This document shows positions 20,047 to 32,727 of a stretch of DNA of 64,000 nt, in pieces. The notes under the pieces are model-generated. The model was not told the DNA's origin. It did not search any database and was given only the letters and a program-made list of their open reading frames with translations. The position numbers were made by a program, and so were the translations under genes. Each line of letters opens with the position of its first letter. Position 1 is the first letter of the stretch. The stretch lies in the NCBI RefSeq assembly GCF_012273895.1, contig NC_052106.1:8618001-8682000 (forward strand), in the 5' to 3' direction. The DNA is from Zerene cesonia. Lineage: Eukaryota; Arthropoda; Insecta; Lepidoptera; Pieridae.

Positions 20047-22138
20047 TAAAATGAAATGAAGCTTTCCTTCTTCATTGCATTTTAAATTATCCGCGCATTA
20101 TCTTTGACGTTTTACTTTAAAGTATATAATCTGTGGTGACACCACTACTCGCTTTGGTTTATTCTATAATACACGCTGGTTTTGTACATTTAAAAAGCAA
20201 TGTGGTTTTATTTATAAAGAGATATTTCTGCTTAAGGAAATATCATTTGAAACAGCTTTTAATGTCGTTTCTCTTTTTTCAGATTAGTAATTATGTGTAA
20301 CTTGTACTTAGTAATTAATTACGGAAAATGTTTTCTGAAAATAAAAACAAAGCTCTTTATACAGAGAAACAAATTTGGATTTTGTTTCAATAAATAAGTT
20401 ATTACATATATATCCTTGCTGTTTTTACAATTAGCATTATTATGCGATTATAATATTTCTTATTCCATACATACAAAACGAAGCAGAATATTACGGGTTA
20501 AGTAAGTCATTCTTACATTTCATGTCAAGATAAAACAAAGATTTTTTTTTAAAGTGAATGTGTAATAGTAAATAAATGATCTTCCTCTGTGTATATGTGA
20601 GTAATTGGGTGCGTTCGTACTGAAGAACTGTGTAGGAATTTTATTAATCTCTATAAGTTTCCTTCAATATCCTTTCAACCCCTTTCGTCCCTACATAATT
20701 TCAACGCAAAATTCACATCTTAGTCCACATAAAACACTTCAAGGCAAATTATAATCCAGTCATAATTGAAGATTTTCTTGTATATGCAGAATGTTAACCC
20801 TAGTTCCAATAAAGCCTCAAAGGGACATTTCATCCCGGTCGGATTAAGACCCTTGCTTATTAAATTAACCCAACTTATAAGGCTCAAGTATTTTTTTAAT
20901 ATTTTATTTATATTGCGATCCACTTGAAAATGTTTTCATATATTTTATTAACGGTTCTTATCGTTCTATTATTGTATGTTAGCGAAGTATAATGGTTTTT
21001 CATTTTATGTAAATAACATACATATGTATATCAAGTTCTGTTTGGTTGATCTTGTTTCATTAGAAACCATAAAACCGATTAAATTTCTATGATATACCAT
21101 ACCTAAAACTACCCTCTTCAATTCTCATTTCCGTTTTTAAATTCTTATATTTACAAGTATATACAGATGATTGCTTTTTTGGTGGCTGTTTGTTTATTTA
21201 TTTTTTGTCAAAAAACGCATTTGTCTCAAAAAACCCTAAATTAAATTTGCTTTGTTAATCAGGGAAATAACATACATTTGCAAGAATTACGTATACGAAC
21301 TCCTTATTGTATGAATATTTTTCCTGTATAGGACCTTTTCAATGCCGATGTCTTCAACTTATATACTAGTGAGTAATTTATTTGATATATAATATATTTG
21401 ATAATAATTTTAATATGTCTGACAACTAAATTAGATTACCTCAATGATTATTACTAAGTCTTTCTTTAAAATAAGTTATGGCATAAGAAAGTCAAGAACA
21501 AGATTTTAAAAATTTGCAAAGTAAATGGAAGCGATAAGAGGTCGACCCCAGCGATTAGGCTTTTTATTTAATTAAAAATAAGTTAAACGAAGCGGATCCC
21601 GAGACCGGAATCAATTAAAACTTTCAATAATTCATTCATTAATATCTTGATTGAATTATTGATGGTTATCAAAAGTTATTATCTATTCTATGGACGCTTA
21701 AAAAATTCTGCAAAGCTTAATCTAATGCTTTAGTAGTCTGTGATGCAACTTTGTTAATAAAATTTTAGGTCAAACTACCCATCTCCATTATTTCTTAAAA
21801 CCAAGTAAAAACCGGCCAATTCGAAAAGACACTGCGCCGTAAGTAGAACAAATAAACCGCCCAAAACCAAAATATACTTCGTCCAAAGATTTTGCTACTA
21901 ATAAGATCCAATAAACCAGACGAATCAAAAATACCCACGTCGTCCATACACCAGTTCGACATGCACATAACATATTTATATGGCCGCCAGCGTCTGATTG
22001 CGTGGTTTGTGGCTACGCCGTGTGTTACCTAATATGTTACACGTATAAGCATGCTTAATTATTCATATCGGATTGTACATGGCTTATACATGGTTACGTG
22101 AAAGCGGTTTATGATATTGCAGAATTTTGTATAAATAT
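20047..22138. other. Unassigned AT-rich stretch
   Basis: Frames at 20720-20923 and 21788-21973 (both minus, about 60 codons) show no recognisable domain. No RNA gene seen. Confidence 0.45.
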
Positions 22139-22250
22139 TTTTATGTCGTACGCTGACAACTGAGCTGGCGGTTCACCTGATGGTGAGCGATCACCACCGC
22201 CCATGAACATTCGCAGGGGTAGTGCCTCTGCGAATGATCTGCCCGCTTTT
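22139..22250 (-). mobile_element. Poly(A) retroposon, truncated copy D
   Basis: GAGCTGGCGGTTCACCTGAT, GAGCGATCACCACCGCCCAT and GTGCCTCTGCGAATGATCTG match the 3' third of copies B and C. The 5' part is missing, as expected for 5'-truncated retroposition. Confidence 0.65.
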
Positions 22251-24890
22251 AAGGTAAAGTTGAGGTGACTTCTAAATTTATATAATTCAACTGAAATTTC
22301 AATAGCTTTTTTAACTCAATACACAAATACAAATGGATAAATATATAACGCTTTATAATAATTAGAAATAAACAACTGTTAAAATATTTAATGTTTTAAT
22401 CGATTTAAAACTATCAAAGCTTTTAAGTAGAAGTACTCAAAACTAATACAGAAGAAAATAACAAAAAATTTGAACTAAACAGTGTTGAAATCTATACATT
22501 TACTACACAAATTTAATTTCAATCTGCACTAAACCTAGTACACCTAAGTACACCTAAAGCTGTACATCGAAACACCGAAAACTGTTTTTAAACGGTACAA
22601 ATCCAGCGTATGCATTTGGTTGTCAGGGTCGAGATTAGAGAAATGAATTACTTGTAATGAGGTAGATGTGAGCACAATCTGAGCGTAATCCCGCACGTGT
22701 GGCCACGCTATTACGAGCCTTGAGTTGCAAACTGATGTTTTTAGCGATTTACCTTACGTTTTTAAAGTGTTTTATTTGATTATAATAGTTTTTTGTATCA
22801 TGATTGTTTACTTAGAGGATTGCTCGTTTGCGATATGAGGTAAACTCTTCCGTACTGATTCGACCATATTGCTGTCGTAAAGAAATATTACTTCAGTGCT
22901 TCAAATGTATTTTCGGATAATGCACTTTGGTCTATAGTAATATTATAAGGCTGAAGGGTTCGTTTGTCTGGACGTGTTAATCTGAGGAACTTCGACACGG
23001 ATGTAAAAAATTATTGCACCATTGGGTACCTATGTGATCCTTGAATGCTATTAACTATATAATTATATACATTCATTGGCAAAATCGAGCTGACTGCTAC
23101 TCCTTCTACTGGACTCTAAAATATAATATTGAACAAGAATTTATTAAAATTTTTACAATTAACTAACGAAATCTAGCATTCCGCTGTGCTATGAAAATTA
23201 TATATATATAATAACAATTAATTAACAATATTCTACGGTTATTCACTGATTAGAAAAAATCGTAATATAAAACAATCGCATACGCTAGTACCTTAAATCT
23301 ATCGTAAGCGCTCAAAGTAAAAAAATAAGGGTAAATGGGGGTAAAAATAATGGGCGGCAGACCCTTCATTACCCGGCCCTATTTCACGTCGCGCAGATTT
23401 CCTTTTAATTTTTTCCCAAACCTTTATCAAAGTCTCACTAATATTGAATTTTATCGTAACATTGGCGTTTTTATTGGCACGAGAAATTGCCGAAAGTTAT
23501 ACAAAACTCATCATTAGCGAGTTAAGGAGTTATTTTAAATTGTTATCGCTTGTTAGAAGTTGTAATGTTTCAACGTTATTTTCATATTTCCGTCAACAAA
23601 TGAAAAAATACGTTTTGCAGTGCCTACATGCCATGGCTCACGCATTTCAGTAGAGTACTTTAAGTGTGCTTTAACTGATTACCTTTGTGGTTGATATTGT
23701 ATTTGTATTATAAATAAAGCAGTGCAATATAGGGATAATTACAACTTAACGAGTATCATACTTTCTTTTAATAATTATTAAAATCAACTATTCTACAGAA
23801 TTTTGTACCAAAATTTTTATTGAATTTTATATGATTAATTATTTGAAGTGTTTTTCTTGTTTTGATAGACATTATGAGAAAAATGTCATAAAAAAGATAA
23901 TAATTTTAACTAAGACAATTATGGCCTATGTTTTCAACCTACCCGCGTACTTTTGCTTAAGATTTACCTGAAACTTCAATATTATACTTCCAAAATACGA
24001 TGGCAGTTTTTTGTAATTGAATTAAATTTAAAGTTCAATAATTGTGGAACTGAGCGTAAGAAATAAAATACTCAATAAACTGCAACTTAAATCTCTTACA
24101 AAGTCCCACAAATACATCGATATTTTAAAAAATTCCTCAAAGTTGCTCAAAGCAAAATACTTTTGCAATAATGGGGCATTTAATTTAAAACATCCCACTT
24201 CACGTTAAACAAAAATCCAATTACCAATCTGCAATCTATCCCAATATTTCCTATAACACAAGCCCCTGCCTTTGTCTATCGTAATATCTTAGCGGCTCTT
24301 CGAGTAAACCATTTTAGTTTCAAAGCGTCTTTAATTAATCGCTCGTCTCGACTCTAATAACCCGGTGTTTATCTTACATCGCTTTTACTGCATCCCCCAT
24401 TATTGCGAGCTTTGAAAAACTTATTGAACTATTAAAATTAAATTATTTTTACACGGTGAAACTTTCCAAGCAACAAGATGAAAATTGCTGATATTTTATG
24501 AGAATAGAATAAAGTGTTTTGTTTGGAAAATATTATGTACTAAAAATGTTATAAAAATACTAATTTTTATTATAAATAAAACTAGTACTTATGATGACAT
24601 AGCGCATCTTAGTCTGCCCATTTCACGCGTTATATTTTTCGCAATGCAATTTCTTTCTTTGAACGCGCTAGTCTCATATCAGTAACTTCTACACTGATTA
24701 CAGTCGTCGGTGAACAAGGGGCAAATCCATGGCGGACAGCTTGTATAGCCTATTATATACGATCTCTTGTTTGACTTTTAAGATAATCTTGAAAAAATCC
24801 AAGATATAACTAATATATTTGCAAAACCTTCAAATAAAATTTAAACTAATTTAAACTCGATGTAAATAATATCGCTTCTTATTTATGTAT
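22251..24890. other. Unassigned AT-rich stretch
   Basis: Contains only a Helitron 5' fragment at 22936-23045 (GTAATATTATAAGGCTGAAG). Short frames at 23335-23653 and 24485-24685 have no recognised product. Confidence 0.45.
22936..23045 (+). repeat. Helitron 5' fragment
   Basis: It starts AGTAATATTATAAGGCTGAA, with TTCGTTTGTC and GTTAATCTGAGGAACTTC following. The body and 3' end are lost. Confidence 0.5.
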
Positions 24891-25054
24891 AACCAGCTGT
24901 TCCTCTCGGCGTCACCCGTGATACATATAGCCTATGTCACTCAGTGAAGTTGGTGCTTTCTAATGGTGAAAGAATTTTTGAAATCGGTCCAGTGGTTTTT
25001 GCGTGAAAACGTTACAAACGAACAAAAGTTTCCTCTCTATAACATTAATTTAGA
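24891..25054 (-). mobile_element. Helitron, reverse orientation
   Basis: GGCGTCACCCGTGATACATA at the left, AATCGGTCCAGTGGTTTTTG and GAAAACGTTACAAACG in the middle, and CTATAACATTAAT at the right. The left end reads CAGCTG rather than CTAG. Confidence 0.6.
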
Positions 25055-26107
25055 TAGAGAAACTTTAAATATACTATCACGATATACATCCAAAAATTCT
25101 TAACATTAACAATATTCACATTGTTATCAGTAATTTTTCATCCTCATTCAAATATAATGGCAGCAGATAGTAAATCAAATTCGCCTACGAAATAAAGCTC
25201 ACAAAAACACGAGCCTATAAATATCGTCTATACATAATAACAATGATTAATGTTCCAGGAACACTTTTTGTACGTAAAGGGTTTTAAGACGATGTTGTGG
25301 TTTCTAGCTTTCGCCATTATATAAGTAACTATTGTTTGGAAATGTTTTATCCCTTTTGTTTTGCTTTTTACAAAGCTCTGTAAAAACAGGTCTGATTATA
25401 CATTGAGTGAGGGTATAAAGTTTTTTTCCTATTTCGTGTATTCTTCGATGCTTTTACTTGTTTTATGCGAATTATAAATGTTACATCTTTATTGTATTTC
25501 TCTTGCGAAGTCTTCGACGCTGCTTTGATTTTATGTACTCGACTACTTTTGTGTGTTATGTAAAATGTTTATATTACTTTTGTAGAAGTGTTGTTAGATT
25601 AATTACAATTATTAAACGAACACTTTGAATTAAAATTAATTGGCCATTATTTGCTAGATATAGCATTAGTTGGATATGGATCCAATTTTAACGCATCACA
25701 CGAAAATCAACTTTCAAATAACCAAGTACCATCAAAATTGGTTCATTGGAATGTTCGATATAACACAAATCACATATATTCGAAGTGGTAATATTGTGTT
25801 GAAGTCAGTGAAAATAACTATCTCAAGTCAGGTTGTTAACTTTTTTGATAAACGATTCATAAGAGATAGGAAGTTTATAGCCGGAAGGGGAAATAGGCTA
25901 CTTTGCAGCGGGAAATGAAGGGTAGGGGTTAAATTTAAAGTAAATGCGGGTAGCAACGTCACGAAAATATATCCAACTCGTTTAAGTTGAATGAATTATT
26001 GCGAATAAATAATACCAAACGATAAATAGGAGATGATTGATGAATAGATTATTAATTTGCAATGATTACAATCTAAAGAAAATCACATTATCACACTTCT
26101 TTACAAC
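25055..26107. other. Unassigned AT-rich stretch
   Basis: The frame at 25670-25918 (plus, 82 codons) has no recognised domain. Confidence 0.45.
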
Positions 26108-26328
26108 ACTAATATTATAAATGTGAAAGTGTGTTTGTTTAGACGTTTGTCCGTCAATCACGCTGAAACTACTGAACGGATTTTGATGAATTTTGGAATA
26201 AGGACAGGATATGAACTGACTTGGGTGATTGGATACTTTTTATCCCGACTCAAACGACTGAAACTAAATGCTCCCTTGGGATAAAACAGGAAAATTAATA
26301 TCATGGTGGAGCTGGGACGAGCGTTAAG
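26108..26328 (+). mobile_element. Helitron, forward orientation
   Basis: CTAATATTATAAATGTGAAA starts it, followed by TTGTCCGTCAATCACGCTGA, ACGGATTTTGATGAATTTTG and TCCCTTGGGATAAAACAGG. The 3' end GACGAGCGTTAAG has lost CTAGT. Same subfamily as 6471-6764 and 31558-31850. Confidence 0.7.
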
Positions 26329-27248
26329 TAAATAATATAATAATGCTTTATAATTGACATATATTGAAACTAGACATTGTAACATGCCGAGCGATTAATG
26401 CATTTAATGAAAAAAACCTACTGATCAAAAATTTTGAACCTCCACAAAGAACGGGTGAAATTGCAGAAACAGAAGTGTAAAGATAAATTTTTGTCACTTT
26501 ATATTATGTTTTTAAATGAACTACAAAAAACATAAAAACTATTAGATTCAATTTAATGCAGTTTTCATTGATTGCTGAAGAATAATATAATATGATTGTC
26601 GTTGGTCTTACACAAAATGAGGATTTGACCTATTAATTATAAGATTATTTCTGCTTATATCTGTCAGTGAATCTGCGTACTAACATAAACTGTCAATCTA
26701 CGCAATAGAGTAGAAACTCTTACCATACTTACCGACCCTTCGTGTACCATATCTCTCTATCTACCTATAAATGACTCAAGTTTGAAACATCCACAAGCCA
26801 GACAACAATAAAAATAACTGATAGTATTTACAGCGTTACAAATGCCACCAATTTGCAAGCAAATGTGAAAATTTCCAACGTATTGGAGAAGAGAATTGGT
26901 TCATGACTTTCGATATTTTCGATATCGCGGGTGACACGAGCCGTTAGGTAGGCTAACGTCTTTGTAGACTCGAGGGTGTCTTTGTGGCGAGTTTTTATTG
27001 GATTTAGATTAAGCTGAAGCTTGAATATGTAGGAAATGTTAATTTAATATTTCGTCTAACTGAAATATCTTAAAATAAGTGTTGGATCAAAAAAACAGTA
27101 GTAAATTGCAACGTCACTTATATATTTAAGCACAGGCTTCTTTCTATATTTGTTCATTCACTACACTGATCAATTATTAAATACCTATTCAAACATATAA
27201 ACTTGAAAATTTAAATATTTTTAATAATTCAAACGCGTAATTTTAACA
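26329..27248. other. Unassigned AT-rich stretch
   Basis: No gene or named repeat. Confidence 0.45.
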
Positions 27249-27380
27249 TACTAATATTATAATCAGGAAACTTTTGTGTTTTTGTATGTTTGATTTCAGA
27301 AATTTCATCATTAGAAAACTGAAACTTCACTTAAAGACTATATAATATGTACCACAGGCGAAGCCGGGGCGAAAACTAGT
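27249..27380 (+). mobile_element. Short Helitron with CTAGT end
   Basis: ACTAATATTATAATCAGGAA to GGCGAAGCCGGGGCGAAAACTAGT in outline; both termini are recognisable in 132 bp. Internally deleted. Confidence 0.65.
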
Positions 27381-30300
27381 TGTACCATATTTCGTTAGTT
27401 AAACATGCGATGAATGTATTGTCTAAATGAACGCTATCATAATAGTGATATTATAAACAGACATTGCGACATTTCATTGTATCTACAAGTATTACATAAA
27501 ACGTTGCTTCGGAATTTCAAGTGTAAAATAAATCTCCAAGTAGCAATATGAACCGGCAAGTTTAAACCACAACTATTGCAAAGTTCGGAATGACTCTCGA
27601 ACATTCTCAATATTTCAACTGTTGAGTTCTACGTTAAACGATGAAAAAGTTATTTTAAGACTTCATTATAATAGTTGGGCCAAGATTTTATGAGAAATTG
27701 AAATCATTTTAATAAATGCTCTATTGGTATAAATGTGAATTCAATGTTTCAATAAAACTTTACGAGGGTTTTTGAATATACAACTTCATTTTTCTTCTAT
27801 TTAATTTTGCACTTATATCTCAGAGAGGTAATTTAAATAATTAAAATTGAATTTTGTGTTAGGCGCAACTTCACTTACTTTTACTTAGATTCCGGACTAT
27901 GTTCCCTAGCTGGGGCAGAAGACATCCACAGTGCTCCGCCAGCAACTCCTATTGTGCGCAACTAGCATTGTTTAAATTATTATAGCATAAGTATGTTATT
28001 ACCTATCTACTAACCAAATCATTATCAATTTACGTTTTAATGCAAAAACAATATATTTTGCATTCTCATCAGTTCATCCGGTTTTTCTCTTGCAAACTGC
28101 TTTCCGAACCCAAGGCAAATGCTAAAATTATGTTATGACAATTCAAAAGTGCTTTCATAAGAAGTCATGTACATTGTAAAATTTCATCATTGTATAACGA
28201 TTTAAATGCCCTTCTACAGCAAAGGCATACATACACTTTCATCCTTCTACTTTAACTATGTTCTAATGTTATAAATTAAACAAATACATAGATATTATCA
28301 TCCTTTCCGTAGCTCTTAGGTCTTATAGAAGAGGACGCAATAACCATCCGAATTCAATTTAATATGGCCGCCGATATAGTCCGCCGGTTCCGCCTATCAT
28401 AATTTGTTGTGAATTGTTCGCAACTTTTGTGGGGAAAGTTGAATGGTTAAACAAATTCTGTTATTGAAACTCAATTTCAGGATTATGTTATTATCCTAAA
28501 CTTGTTAAAGCAGAAAGAAGTCTGCATTTGTTTAATATTTTTCCCTTAAAGAAGCTGGGAATTATCCATTATTTAATTCTTTATTGAATAAAATATGTAC
28601 ATATTTTTTTGCATGCTAATGTTCATAATAGACTTAACTTATAATTTCACATTGCACTTCTATTGTACTATATTTATATCTACTCATCATATTTAAAATG
28701 TAAAAGTAACAATGTCTGGTTTTATCCTGAAAATCCCATGGAAACTTATTTTGGATCGTGTTTTTTGAGGATGGGTTTAATTATGGTATTATTTGTTATA
28801 AAGGAAGAAATATTACTTTACTAGTCTCGAATTAAATACTCTATATAGTATAGACTTTACCCTAATACCAAACAATATTCACAATAACAAGATGCAGTTC
28901 CTGATACAATAAAATGGAAGAATCGAACACTCAATCGTTAACTCTAAAAGGTCTAGAATGTACGACCGATATAAATTATTCCCGCTCAATGCATGCGTCG
29001 AACTGTGGTTGAGGGAGTTAGCTCGCTGCTGATTATATTATGAAGCTGTAAAGAGTGTTCGAGTTATTTTTTATCTGTTCTCTCACTTGACTTTTTACTT
29101 TCTCGCTCTGTTTAATTACAGTTTTACAAAAATTAGAAAACACTAATGACGAAGTAGTATGATTACAGAACAGTAATAGAAGTATCTCTGAATATGATTG
29201 CCTAGTTAACATGTAATTATTTATATTACTCAGCAACCGATAAAAGTATTACTAAAATTTCAATATTAGTTAATATTCTCAAAATAATATTTATATAAAT
29301 GGGTTTCCTCATATTCATCTCAACATATTTTCATGCTGTAAATGTAAGTTGTGAGAAGACATACTAATTTTAAACTCATGATTCCATATTTTGTATGCAA
29401 GCTAGTGAATTGATTTTGATAAAACGTTATTTTTCGATTGATGATCAAAATGTTTGCTTTCCACAAAAACTATCAGATAATTACAGAACAATCACATAGT
29501 ACAATAAAGTATAACTATTACGTTATAAATATAACATGTAGACCACCTCCTTCCATTTTAATAACATAATTACAATGTTTCTAGTGAATAGAAAAGCAAT
29601 GTTTCACATAAACCATTATGCCAGTTAATGAGTTACATCTCCAAGTAACGAACGTAAAGTCTTTCACAGTTCCGACAAAATAAGGAGTAAGGTCCCCCAG
29701 CGGAAGAAGCAGAGAAAATGTTTATTGAACCGTAATCGTCCCCTTTATATCGCTTTCAGAAATATTTTCACAGAGATATAATGCTTAACAATTTTATCTG
29801 TTACGGTTTTTATCTTTTTTAACGAAACGTGTTAAATGCTTCCTTTGCTTCAATATTCGTAGAGTTTTTTGGTAATACTTAAAAGTTGTGTGGTTCGACA
29901 ATTTGCAGTTACTGTAGGGATGCTGATCGCTACGCTATATAAGAAAGGTTCGGACTAAGTTTTGAGGTATTTAACGCAGTTTCTTATTACCTTTAAAAAT
30001 TTTACAGAATTCTATTGGAATGTGAAAGATTCAAATCCTAAGACTGAGTTAGGTATTAGAAAAAATAGAAAACAGTTTTTCCAGTGAATTCACATATTAA
30101 TTATATAATCGTAAATGCTATTATCTAATGTGTATAAGTGAATTTTTAGTTTAACTGAGCCTAACTTTCGGATCGTATATGTGATATCTTATAGGTGATT
30201 TTTAATGAATTTCTATAACATAAACAAACCCGCTTAAACCGGGCAAAGCCAAATGGGCCTCTATTATAATATAATATTCATTCGCTCCATCAAGTAAGAT

Positions 30301-30899
30301 TAAATTCAACAATTCCCACCACTACACAGTGCCTTTAATATTAATCAGAACTACCTTAAACTTAATCAACTATGAATTTCCCTTAGTGCGGACTACAGCG
30401 GCTATTTCAGTTACCTCGCAGTCAAAGCTAGAAATGGCGGGAAACTACTGAGAATGCCTCAAGTGCAGTGACCCGAATAATTGATTACTAGAGCCCAAAC
30501 GTCTTGTGGCCATCGGTGACTAACCCGACCTTAGTAGCCTGGCAATACTTGTGTAATTGTACTAATAGCCTAAATCACGAGTAGCTGAAGTTGCTAGAGT
30601 AATTCGGAATTCTATTACGAGTTATTGATGCTGTTGATATGGTGAACATTAATATTTCTTGCATAACAGCTGTTAGAAATACTTTTTTCTGAAATTTATT
30701 TAAACCTGTTTGACATTATATATTCTAACTATATCATGTACATATTCTGTTTATTTATCTTATCTTACAAATTGAAATAATAATAATATGTATATAGGTA
30801 TATATTGTTTTTTCTTACATGTTTTTATTGTTATTAATATTGTATCTTATCACATCTATGTATTTGCTATGCTATATACTTATCTATACTAATTAAACT
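27381..30899. other. Long unassigned stretch
   Basis: No gene seen. A GC-richer patch at 27885-27965 (CTGGGGCAGAAGACATCCAC) may be an old repeat. The frame at 29033-29236 (minus) has no recognised product. Confidence 0.4.
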
Positions 30900-31092
30900 T
30901 ATATCTATAGTATGCACCACCTACCTATACACTTTCTATGTATAATTTCGTTGTTTTGGTTACCTGGAAGAGATGGCTCTGTAGCCATAAGGTCGCCTAT
31001 TGTGCAACTTGTATTTTTAGTTTGTGCTTTTGATATATTTCCTATTGGTGTGTACAATAAAGTTTTATTCATTCATTCATTCATTCATTTAT
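30900..31092 (+). repeat. LINE 3' tail ending in (ATTC)n
   Basis: GGTTACCTGGAAGAGATGGC, then ATAAGGTCGCCTATTGTGC, a T-rich 3' UTR, GTGTACAATAAAG and five ATTC repeats. It parallels 35840-36113, where the microsatellite is TA. Confidence 0.6.
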
Positions 31093-31557
31093 TTTTTATC
31101 AAACTCCAAAACAACGAAACTTTATTTTGAGTGCTACTAATTGTTTAACGTAGTTGAGATAGCGCCTGATACAGATCACCTGTATTTTTATTTTTTAAGC
31201 AATTAAATTATTAACATGTTTTATGTACCTTTATCACAAATAGATAATTACGAATCTATTATAATTGCACTTTAAAATAATGAGTCTAGCTTCAATTTTA
31301 ACGTGAGGAAACTGTTTAACTTTCAGATAAAACGGAATCATTTATAAATAAAAGGACAAACTAGAAAGAAAAGGCTAAAATCGCAACCGAGCATTTCCTT
31401 CATTCATTTCTTCGATACAGAATGTCTTCTTCCTTCCGGAGGGGACTGTGCGAACAAGCCTTTGATCTGATCTCTAATCATTTCCGAATTAAGACTGAAT
31501 GATAAGCTTATTTAACAAAGTCTCATTTTACTTATGAGAATTTAACAAACTTTACTT
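31093..31557. other. Unassigned stretch
   Basis: Nothing recognised. Confidence 0.45.
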
Positions 31558-31850
31558 GTGCCTGCGACTTGGTTCGCTCGGGAAATGATGCGGTGTTGTA
31601 GTATTGTTGGTGATAATAATGAGGTATACTTTGATCCATTTTCAATTAGTTATTATATATTACGCTCGTCGCGGATGTCACGATTTCCGTTGTATCCCAA
31701 GGGAGCATTAAATCGGGATAAAAAGTATCCTATCACCCAAGTCAGCTCACACCCCGTCTGTATACCAAATTTCATGGAAAATGTGTTCAGTAGTTTCAGC
31801 GTGATTGACGGACAAACAAACAGACTTTCACATTTATAATGTTAGTGTGA
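31558..31850 (-). mobile_element. Helitron, reverse orientation
   Basis: GCGACTTGGTTCGCTCGGG at the left; TCCCAAGGGAGCATTAAATC, CCAAATTTCATGGAAAATG, GTGATTGACGGACAAAC in the middle; TTATAATGTTAGTGTGA at the right. The AT-rich piece at 31590-31660 may be an insertion. Confidence 0.65.
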
Positions 31851-32563
31851 AGTGTGGTAATGAATAATTTTAAATAAATATTTAAAATTATTTATAAGAG
31901 TTGTTAACATTGAGGCTTTTAACCAAGCAAACATACTCTTCAGCTTGTGTAGAATGTTATAATTTTGAAGTAATATTTCAGAAACATGTGAAATTATTTA
32001 TATTTTGTTATATATTATATATCACATTAAGCGTATAATTATACAATATGACGATAGAATATGGAGCTTTTTCAATCTATACTTCTAGGAAGGATCAAAA
32101 GGTCGAGATATTATTACTCAGAAGGCGGATCAATTATCTTTTGATATCGGCCCTCTTTTGTAACCTAACCTACTTACAGCTCACGTTATAATATCTTTCG
32201 GATTACAGTCATGTACAAATTAAAGATTTAGAAAGGTTTATTTTTTTCATCCACATTATTTATAGACTGTAGTGGAACCTATACTGTACATTGTTCACCA
32301 CAGAGGCGCTGCTGCGGTTTCATTAACCTACATTCACTGAATAGCCTTATATAGATTCGTTTGTTAACTGTCAACATATTGACCAACATATAAAAATGTG
32401 TGCTAACGGACGATAATTAAACCCATTGGTTTTAAATTAAATATATAAAACAAATGTGCAGCGCCATTGATTAATTAATTTAGTTTCTCAGTAAAACACT
32501 ATTTTATTTGGAATATAATGAGTGAAATAAAATACTCTACCTAATTAAGATGAATGAATCTTT
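31851..32563. other. Unassigned AT-rich stretch
   Basis: No gene or named repeat. Confidence 0.45.
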
Positions 32564-32727
32564 ACTAATATTATAAAGCTGAAGTGTTTGTTTGTTCGTT
32601 TGAAAGCGCTAATCTCAAGAACTGCTGGTCCGATTTGAAAAAAAATATTCATTGTTAGATAGCCCATATATTGAGGAAGGCTGTAGGCTATATATGTACC
32701 TCGGGTGAAGCCGGGGCGGACCGCTAG
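32564..32727 (+). mobile_element. Complete short Helitron, 164 bp
   Basis: ACTAATATTATAAAGCTGAA at the left, CTAATCTCAAGAACTGCTGG, GGTCCGATTTGAAAAA, ATTGAGGAAGGCTGTAGGCT, and GAAGCCGGGGCGGACCGCTAGT in outline at the right. Both ends are intact, making this the cleanest Helitron in the window. Confidence 0.75.
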
